Origin: Polaromonas sp.
GTDB taxonomy: Bacteria; Pseudomonadota; Gammaproteobacteria; Burkholderiales; Burkholderiaceae_C
Direction of reading: 5' to 3'
Assembly: GCF_030680935.1 (NCBI RefSeq)
Contig: NZ_JAUXUP010000039.1
Coordinates: 1 to 48,936 of the forward strand
DNA length: 48,936 nucleotides
A program made the position numbers and the translations under genes. The notes below the pieces were generated by a model that saw only the letters and a list, made by a program, of their open reading frames with translations, ran no database searches and had not been told where the DNA came from. Positions within the stretch are counted from its first letter, which is position 1. Every line of letters begins with the position of its first letter. This document shows, piece after piece, positions 43,304-48,936 of this stretch.

Positions 43304-44571
43304 TGGAGTCATCTGGTCCCATTGAATCGGCTGCGCCGAAAGCGCGTGTCTCGTTGCAGGCGCGTGTGAGTTGGGGCTCGCGGGTTGTGACCGTGGGTGG
43401 TGATGCGCCGGTGCGTGTCCAGTCCATGACCAACACCGATACCGTTGACGCCATTGGCACCGCCATCCAGGTCAAGGAGTTGGCCATCGCCGGTTCGGAA
43501 ATGGTGCGTATCACCGTCAATACGCCAGAGGCTGCTGCGCAGGTGCCCTATATTCGCGAGCAACTCGATCGCATGGGTATTGATGTGCCCCTGGTTGGCG
43601 ACTTTCATTACAACGGCCATCGCCTGCTGACTGATTTCCCGGCCTGTGCAGAGGCTCTGTCCAAGTACCGCATCAATCCCGGTAATGTGGGCAAAGGCGA
43701 CAAACACGACCGCCAGTTTGGACAGATGATTGAAGCGGCCATGCGCTGGAACAAGCCAGTGCGCATAGGTGTCAATTGGGGCAGCCTGGACCAGGAGTTG
43801 CTGGCCGGCCTGATGGACGAGAACAGCCGTCGCGACCAGCCCTGGGATGCAAAGCAGGTCATGTACGAGGCGCTGATCACCTCGGCCATCGGATCCGCCA
43901 AGCTGGCTGAGCAGATGGGCCTGGAAAAAAGCCAGATCATCCTTTCCTGCAAAGTCAGCGGTGTGCAGGACCTGATCTCGGTTTACCGGGAGCTGTCGAA
44001 ACGTTCACGCTACGCACTTCACCTGGGTCTGACCGAAGCGGGCATGGGTACCAAGGGAACGGTGGCATCCAGCGCTGCGCTGGCGGTGTTGCTGCAGGAG
44101 GGCATTGGCGACACCATCAGGGTCTCGTTGACGCCTCAGCCCGGCGAGGCGCGTACCCAGGAAGTGCTCATCGCCTCCGAAATTCTGCAGGCCCTGGGGC
44201 TGCGCAGCTTTGTGCCCAGCGTCACGGCCTGCCCGGGCTGCGGCCGCACCACCAGCACCACCTTCCAGGAATTGACCAAGGAAATTGATGATTTCCTGAG
44301 GGCGCAGATGCCTGTGTGGCGCGAGCAATACCCTGGTGTGGAAAAACTCAAGGTCGCGGTGATGGGATGCATCGTCAATGGGCCTGGTGAAAGCAAACAT
44401 GCCGACATCGGTATCAGCCTGCCGGGTTCTGGCGAAGCGCCAGCCGCGCCGGTGTACATCGATGGCGAAAAAAGTATCACGTTGCGCGGTGACCGCATCG
44501 CGCAGGAGTTCCGCGTGATTGTTGAAAACTACATCGAAAAGCGCTTTGGCAAACAGGCCCAGGCTGCTTGA
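43303..44571 (+). CDS. ispG: (E)-4-Hydroxy-3-methylbut-2-enyl-diphosphate synthase IspG
   Basis: Penultimate iron-sulfur enzyme of the MEP isoprenoid pathway. The 422-residue protein has the typical start [27 protein letters not shown], and the 4Fe-4S cysteines in [11 protein letters not shown] and [10 protein letters not shown]. The middle insert is in the size range of proteobacterial IspG. Start is GTG at 43303, overlapping the upstream stop as TAGTG. The hisS gene begins at its end. Confidence 0.97.
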   Translation: MESSGPIESAAPKARVSLQARVSWGSRVVTVGGDAPVRVQSMTNTDTVDAIGTAIQVKELAIAGSEMVRITVNTPEAAAQVPYIREQLDRMGIDVPLVGDFHYNGHRLLTDFPACAEALSKYRINPGNVGKGDKHDRQFGQMIEAAMRWNKPVRIGVNWGSLDQELLAGLMDENSRRDQPWDAKQVMYEALITSAIGSAKLAEQMGLEKSQIILSCKVSGVQDLISVYRELSKRSRYALHLGLTEAGMGTKGTVASSAALAVLLQEGIGDTIRVSLTPQPGEARTQEVLIASEILQALGLRSFVPSVTACPGCGRTTSTTFQELTKEIDDFLRAQMPVWREQYPGVEKLKVAVMGCIVNGPGESKHADIGISLPGSGEAPAAPVYIDGEKSITLRGDRIAQEFRVIVENYIEKRFGKQAQAA

Positions 44572-44579
44572 ACTCCTCC

Positions 44580-45881
44580 ATGGTTGAAAAATTAGTTGCC
44601 GTCAAAGGCATGAATGACATTTTGCCGCCCGCGTCAGCGGGTTGGGAGGCGCTTGAGGAAACCGTGCGTGCCTTGATGGCGCGTTACGCCTACCGCAACA
44701 TTCGCACACCCATCGTCGAGCCGACAGCGCTGTTTGTGCGTGGCCTCGGCGAGGTGACCGATATTGTCGAAAAAGAGATGTACTCTTTTGAGGACAGGCT
44801 CAATGGGGAGGCGCTGACCCTGCGGCCCGAAAATACGGCCGGTGTCGTACGTGCGGTTGCCGAGCACAATCTGCTGTACGAAGGTGGAAAGCGCCTGTAC
44901 TACATGGGGCCGATGTTCCGGCATGAGCGACCTCAGCGCGGGCGATATCGGCAGTTTCACCAGATTGGCGCAGAGGCGTTGGGTTTTGCGGGCGCCGAGG
45001 TCGATGCCGAAATTATTCTGCTGGCGCAAGCCCTGTGGCAAGAGCTCGGCTTGAAAGATGTGCGGCTCGAACTCAACAGTCTCGGTGAGCCCGCAGAACG
45101 CAAGTTGCACCGTGCCGCCCTGATTGAATACCTGGAGGCCAACCGCGACCAGCTCGACGAGGAGGCCAGGCGCCGCTTGCACACCAACCCTCTTCGTATC
45201 CTGGATACCAAAAATCCCAAGATGCAGGCCTTGGTGGAAAGTGCACCCCGGCTAATGGACTTTCTGGGTGAAGCCTCACTGGCGCATTTCAGCCGCGTCA
45301 CGGCCATGCTGGACGCCAACGGTCTGGCTTACCGCATCAATCCCCGGCTGGTACGAGGCATGGACTACTACAACCTGACGGTGTTTGAGTTCATCACCGA
45401 AAGTCTGGGGGCGCAGGGCACGATCTGCGGCGGCGGGCGTTACGACTACCTGATTGAACAGGTCGGCGGCAAGGCAGCACCGGCGGTCGGCTGGGCACTG
45501 GGCGTGGAACGGGTGCTTGAGCTCATCAGTGAGCAGGGCCTGGCGACCGCGCCTGCCGTGCCGGATGTCTATGCCATTGTTCCCGAAGCTGCGGCGCTGC
45601 CGCTGGTGCTGAAAACCCTTCAGGCCTTGCGTGCGCGGGGGATCAGCGTACAGATGCATTCGGCCGCCGGTGCAGCGGGGGAGGGCATGGGCAGCATGAA
45701 ATCGCAGTTCAAGAAAGCCGATGGCAGCGGTGCCCGCCATGCGCTGATCTTCGGTGAGGTTGAATTGGCTCAGGGGTGCGTCGCAGTCAAGAGCCTGCGT
45801 GGTGAAAAGCTTGATGTCGCCAAGGCCCAAACACTGCAGCCTCTGGACGCGGTGGCGTCATGGGCCGACAGCTTGCGGTAG
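44580..45881 (+). CDS. hisS: Histidine--tRNA ligase
   Basis: Class II synthetase, 433 residues. Motif 1 lies in the [20 protein letters not shown] region, motif 2 in [24 protein letters not shown], and the histidine-specific [15 protein letters not shown] and GGGRYDYL are present. Motif 3 is [16 protein letters not shown]-terminal anticodon-binding domain follows ([30 protein letters not shown]). ATG 44580 gives [17 protein letters not shown], the normal start. A TTG at 44568 overlapping the ispG stop is in frame. Confidence 0.97.
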   Translation: MVEKLVAVKGMNDILPPASAGWEALEETVRALMARYAYRNIRTPIVEPTALFVRGLGEVTDIVEKEMYSFEDRLNGEALTLRPENTAGVVRAVAEHNLLYEGGKRLYYMGPMFRHERPQRGRYRQFHQIGAEALGFAGAEVDAEIILLAQALWQELGLKDVRLELNSLGEPAERKLHRAALIEYLEANRDQLDEEARRRLHTNPLRILDTKNPKMQALVESAPRLMDFLGEASLAHFSRVTAMLDANGLAYRINPRLVRGMDYYNLTVFEFITESLGAQGTICGGGRYDYLIEQVGGKAAPAVGWALGVERVLELISEQGLATAPAVPDVYAIVPEAAALPLVLKTLQALRARGISVQMHSAAGAAGEGMGSMKSQFKKADGSGARHALIFGEVELAQGCVAVKSLRGEKLDVAKAQTLQPLDAVASWADSLR

Positions 45882-45938
45882 GGCGGCGAAACCCGCCCCC
45901 TACAATCAACATTCATTTGGTGGACTAGACAAAGCTTT

Positions 45939-46625
45939 ATGGCAAAACATCTCGATTTGGAAGAACAGGAACAGCTTGACGAACTCAAGCATTTCTGGAA
46001 GCAATATGGCAACCTGATTACCTGGGTTTTGATTGCGATTCTGGGCACGTTTGCAGCCTGGAACGGCTACAACTACTGGAAGCGCGACCAGGCTGCCAAG
46101 GCCGCGCTCATGTACGACGAAGTGGAACGTGCAGCCGCGTCGGGTGAGATCAACCGCCTCGATCGTTCACTGGCCGACATGAAAGAGCGCTTTGCCGGCA
46201 CTGCGTTTGCCCAGCAGGCCGGACTGCTGGCCGCCAAGGTTTATTACGACAAGGGCAATATCGATTCGGCCAAGGCATCTTTGGCCTGGGTGGCGGGTAA
46301 AAGTGCCGACGAAGGCTACCAGGCTATCGCCCGGCTGCGTCTGGCCGGTCTGCTGCTTGAAGCCAAGGCCCATGACGAGGCGGTGCAAATGCTGGCCGCG
46401 CCATTCCCCAAAGACTTCGTTGCGCTTGCAGCGGATCGTCGGGGCGATATTCTGGCCGCGCAGGGCAAGCGCGCCGAAGCGCGGGCCGAGTACGAAAAAG
46501 CCTTCAAGGCCATGGATGAGCGTGCCGAATACCGGCGTCTGGTCGAAGTCAAGCTCAATGCGCTTGGCTTGAACCCGTCCGCAACCGCTGCCCCTTCATT
46601 GTCCAAACCGGAGGTCAAGCCGTGA
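45939..46625 (+). CDS. YfgM-like TPR membrane protein (SecYEG/periplasmic chaperone ancillary)
   Basis: A 228-residue protein with one N-terminal membrane helix (about 26-46, LITWVLIAILGTFAAWNGYNYW) and a periplasmic TPR-type domain (AFAQQAGLLAAKVYYDKGNIDSAKASL; ARLRLAGLLLEAKAHDEAVQML). In E. coli YfgM sits in the same hisS-yfgM-bamB position, associates with the translocon and PpiD, and helps nascent outer-membrane proteins. The start MAKHLDLEEQEQLDELKHFWKQYGN is typical. GTGA overlap with bamB. Confidence 0.9.
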   Translation: MAKHLDLEEQEQLDELKHFWKQYGNLITWVLIAILGTFAAWNGYNYWKRDQAAKAALMYDEVERAAASGEINRLDRSLADMKERFAGTAFAQQAGLLAAKVYYDKGNIDSAKASLAWVAGKSADEGYQAIARLRLAGLLLEAKAHDEAVQMLAAPFPKDFVALAADRRGDILAAQGKRAEARAEYEKAFKAMDERAEYRRLVEVKLNALGLNPSATAAPSLSKPEVKP

Positions 46626-47788
46626 TTTTCAATTCTTTTCGGCCACTGGCCCATACCCTTCGCACGCCAGCAGCTATTATTTTGATAGCGGTTTTGACGG
46701 GCTGTTCAGCCGTCAGCGGGTTTTTTGGCAGCTCCGTGAAAAAGCCCCAACCGGCTGAACTGCAACCGGTGGTGGCCCTGGTGCCGGCCCGACAGGTCTG
46801 GAGTGCGCGCATTGGTGAGGTGGCGTTTCCCCTGCAGATGACGGTTGCTGGTGATACGGTTGTTGTTGCCAGCAGCGACGGCACAGTGGCCGCGCTGGAG
46901 GCGCGCAGCGGCCGCGACCGCTGGCGAACAAACGTGGGTACACCGATCGCCGCCGGCGTCGGCAGCGACGGCAAGTTGGCCGCGGTCGTCACGCGAAGCA
47001 ATGAAGTTGTTGCGCTGGACAACGGTCGTGAAATCTGGCGCCAGAAACTGGCCGCCCAGGCTTTTTCCTCACCTTTTGTTGCGGGGGGGAGGGTATTTGT
47101 GCTGGCGGCGGACCGCTCGGTCAATGCGTTTGACGGGCAGACCGGGCGCAAGCTCTGGACCCAGCAACGTCCCAGCGAACCGCTGGTTCTGCGCCAGGCG
47201 GGCGTGATGCTTGCAGTCGGCGACACGTTGGTGGTCGGCCTGGCCGGACGCCTGAGTGGCATCAATCCGCTCAACGGCAGCATCCGCTGGGAGGCGCCGA
47301 TTGCATCTCCGCGCGGCATCAATGATGTGGAACGCCTGGTCGATCTCGTGGGCAGTGTGAGCCGTGTGGGTAGCTCCGTCTGCGCCCGTGCTTTCCAGGC
47401 CAGCGTGGGCTGCGTCGATGCCCAGCGCGGCGCATTGCTCTGGACCAAACCGGCCAATGGTGCACAGGGTATTGCGGGGGACGACCGTCTGGTGTTTGGC
47501 ACCGAAGCCGACGGCAGGGTCATCGCATGGCTGCGTGCCGATGGTGAAAACGCCTGGAGCACCGACAGTTTGCGTTATCGCAGCCTGGGCGCTCCTGTGG
47601 TTGTGGGTCGCTCGATTGCCATCGGTGACGCCGCCGGTTTTGTACACCTGTTGTCGCGTGCGGACGGCTCAACGCTGAACCGGCTCTCCACCGACGGTTC
47701 TGCGGTGGCTGCTACCCCCGTGTTATCGGGCAACACCCTGATTGCCGCGACGCGGTCCGGGAACGTGTTTGGCTTCGCACCTGAATAA
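46622..47788 (+). CDS. bamB: Outer membrane assembly lipoprotein BamB
   Basis: Beta-propeller lipoprotein of the BAM complex, 388 residues. The lipobox LTGC gives Cys28. Propeller repeats of the PQQ type follow: VWSARIGEV, LEARSGRDRWRTNVG, VVALDNGREIWRQKL, VNAFDGQTGRKLWTQ, INPLNGSIRWEAPI, VDAQRGALLWTK. Signal peptide residues 16-23 are encoded by a copy of the AGCAGCTAT repeat. Translation starts at GTG 46622, overlapping the upstream stop. The der gene follows after a repeat-rich gap. Confidence 0.93.
   Translation: MIFNSFRPLAHTLRTPAAIILIAVLTGCSAVSGFFGSSVKKPQPAELQPVVALVPARQVWSARIGEVAFPLQMTVAGDTVVVASSDGTVAALEARSGRDRWRTNVGTPIAAGVGSDGKLAAVVTRSNEVVALDNGREIWRQKLAAQAFSSPFVAGGRVFVLAADRSVNAFDGQTGRKLWTQQRPSEPLVLRQAGVMLAVGDTLVVGLAGRLSGINPLNGSIRWEAPIASPRGINDVERLVDLVGSVSRVGSSVCARAFQASVGCVDAQRGALLWTKPANGAQGIAGDDRLVFGTEADGRVIAWLRADGENAWSTDSLRYRSLGAPVVVGRSIAIGDAAGFVHLLSRADGSTLNRLSTDGSAVAATPVLSGNTLIAATRSGNVFGFAPE
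46667..46690 (+). repeat. AGCAGCTAT-type dispersed repeat inside bamB signal sequence
   Basis: CCAGCAGCTATTATTTT then GATAGCG is the repeat core, preceded by CCCATACCCTTCGCAC, also like other copies. It encodes the hydrophobic core (PAAIILIA) of the BamB signal peptide. The stem GCTAT/ATAGC is intact. Confidence 0.6.
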
Positions 47789-47794
47789 ATGTTG

Positions 47795-47866
47795 GCCCCC
47801 ACGCTCCTCGCTTCGCGTGCCTTCGGCGGTGCGCTGCCCCTTGCACCAGGAAGAGGGGCGCTGCGC
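47795..47866. repeat. Dispersed inverted-repeat element, copy 2
   Basis: GCCCCC...GAGGGGCGC, sharing CTTCGCGTGCCTTCGGCGGT and CCTTGCAC...GAAGAGGGGCGC with the element at 6343-6410. It lies seven bases after the bamB stop, as copy 1 lies right after cpoB. Both start the same distance from a gene end. Confidence 0.72.
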
Positions 47867-47876
47867 CTGCGGCCCG

Positions 47877-47902
47877 GCCCTTCGTCAGGCTCAGGACAGG
47901 CC
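47877..47902. repeat. Short repeat of the GCCCTTCG-CAGGCTCAGG type
   Basis: GCCCTTCGTCAGGCTCAGGA, followed by CAGGCC, resembles the widely scattered proteobacterial motif GGGCTTCGACAGGCTCAG. Only one copy is in the window, so membership is from known pattern, not from repetition here. The rest of the bamB-der gap (47903-47985) shows no gene. Confidence 0.4.
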
Positions 47903-47985
47903 AAGACCGGTTCCGCAGCCCGTGTCGGTAAAACCCGTCCATATTGCCCCAAGGGGGCTGATTTCCCCGTCTTGAATGCCATCTC

Positions 47986-48936
47986 GTGAAACCTGTTATC
48001 GCCCTGGTCGGTCGCCCCAATGTGGGCAAATCGACCATCTTCAACCGCCTGACCAAGTCGCGTGACGCGATTGTGGCCGACTATGCCGGCCTGACCCGGG
48101 ACCGCCACTACGGCAACGGCAGGCTGGGCGCACAGGAATTCATCGTCATCGACACCGGCGGCTTTGAGCCCAAGGCGGCCGATGGCATCTACAAGGAAAT
48201 GGCCAAGCAGACCCGGCAGGCCGTGGCCGAAGCCGATGTGGTGGTTTTTGTGGTCGATGCACGTGCCGGGGTCAACGCCCAGGACCACGACATCGCCAAA
48301 TACCTGCGCAAGCTGGGTAAACCAACGGTGCTGACCGCCAACAAGGCCGAAGGCATGACCGAGGGTGTGCAGTTGTCCGAGTTTTTTGAGCTGGGTCTGG
48401 GAGAGGTGCTGGCCGTTTCGGCATCTCACGGCCAGGGCATGCGCACGCTGGTGGACATGGCGCTGGCGCCCCTGAACTTGCCGGACCCGGAGGAGGAGGG
48501 TGAGCCCGCCGACCCGACCGTGATCAAGCTCGCGGTCGCCGGGCGCCCCAACGTCGGCAAATCGACGCTGATCAACACCTGGCTGGGTGAGGAGCGGCTG
48601 GTCGCATTCGACCAGCCGGGCACCACGCGCGATGCGATTTCCGTCCCTTTTGAAAAGGCCGGGCAGAAGTTCGAGCTCATAGACACCGCCGGCTTGCGCC
48701 GCAAGGGCAAGGTGTTCGAGGCGATTGAAAAGTTTTCCGTGGTCAAAACCCTGCAGGCCATCGAAAGCGCCAACGTGGTGCTGCTGCTTCTCGACGCCAC
48801 CCAGGGCGTGACCGATCAGGACGCCCACATCGCCGGCTACATCCTGGAAAGCGGCCGCGCTGTGGTGCTCGCGGTCAATAAATGGGATGCGGTGGACGCC
48901 TACCAGAAGGAGCTGCTGGAACGCTCTGTAGAAACA
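47986..48936 (+). CDS. der: Ribosome biogenesis GTPase Der (EngA), cut by window edge
   Basis: Essential GTPase with two tandem G domains that matures the 50S subunit. The first 317 codons are present of about 450-490 expected. G1 of domain one is [10 protein letters not shown] (8-17), with DTGGFEP (G3) and NKAE (G4). The second domain starts near residue 180 with GRPNVGKST, and has [11 protein letters not shown] and NKWD. The C-terminal KH domain lies beyond the window. Start is GTG 47986; the fold begins at the next residue and no ATG is in frame upstream. Confidence 0.95.
   Translation, partial: MKPVIALVGRPNVGKSTIFNRLTKSRDAIVADYAGLTRDRHYGNGRLGAQEFIVIDTGGFEPKAADGIYKEMAKQTRQAVAEADVVVFVVDARAGVNAQDHDIAKYLRKLGKPTVLTANKAEGMTEGVQLSEFFELGLGEVLAVSASHGQGMRTLVDMALAPLNLPDPEEEGEPADPTVIKLAVAGRPNVGKSTLINTWLGEERLVAFDQPGTTRDAISVPFEKAGQKFELIDTAGLRRKGKVFEAIEKFSVVKTLQAIESANVVLLLLDATQGVTDQDAHIAGYILESGRAVVLAVNKWDAVDAYQKELLERSVET

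Overview
The window reads as chromosomal DNA of a GC-rich betaproteobacterium. Gene content, the ndk-rlmN-pilW-rodZ-ispG-hisS-yfgM-bamB-der order and the style of the dispersed repeats point to Burkholderiales, most likely Comamonadaceae (Rhodoferax/Polaromonas-like). This placement is inference from gene order and motifs; no search was run. Almost all of it is dense housekeeping sequence. Accessory interest is concentrated between about 8.4 kb and 24.7 kb.

Layout. (1) 1-3.65 kb: cell-envelope glycan genes, with a truncated family 2 glycosyltransferase and an MsbA-like lipid flippase on the minus strand, divergent from a WaaE-like glycosyltransferase. (2) 3.6-6.35 kb: end of the Tol-Pal operon (tolB, pal, cpoB). 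(3) 6.5-8.35 kb: a YeeE/YedE (thiosulfate transporter-like) membrane protein coupled to tcdA. (4) 8.38-9.07 kb: a tRNA-Lys(UUU) gene with its own promoter, structured leader and terminator, followed by a frameshifted tyrosine-integrase relic, the scar of an old integrated element. (5) 9.2-14.4 kb: prpE, then a divergent pair of glycosyltransferases (TPR-GT41 and GT4). (6) 14.4-17.2 kb: a minus-strand pair made of a TPR/beta-barrel outer-membrane protein (DUF560/Slam-like) and a FecR-domain exported protein with a beta-rich C-terminus, the best candidate here for an under-described system. (7) 17.4-24.7 kb: a complete core thiosulfate-oxidation locus, soxR then soxCD and soxYZAXB, closed by a terminator.

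(8) 24.7-32.2 kb: a structured leader that looks like the Burkholderiales sucA RNA motif, then sucA-sucB-lpdA (2-oxoglutarate dehydrogenase), zapE and an uncharacterised coiled-coil exported protein. (9) 32.2-37.9 kb: PP2C-type phosphatase, small DUF465 protein, DinG/YoaA helicase, bamD, rluD, scpB. (10) 37.9-48.9 kb: rluB with an unusually long Arg/Gly tail, ndk, rlmN, pilW, rodZ-like, ispG, hisS, yfgM-like, bamB and the first two thirds of der.

How it fits together: the Sox enzymes (SoxYZ carrier, SoxAX, SoxB, SoxCD) would oxidise thiosulfate fully to sulfate in the periplasm. A cysteine-containing ArsR-family regulator sits at the front and a YeeE/YedE transporter about 10 kb away, in a cell that also has a full heterotrophic TCA enzyme set and propionate activation: a mixotrophic sulfur oxidiser. 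A short structured repeat, with the core AGCAGCTAT...ATAGC, recurs at least six times. Two copies lie between genes and four lie inside genes, where they encode protein linkers or a signal peptide (soxD, sucB, rluB, bamB). A second repeat family flanks cpoB and bamB.
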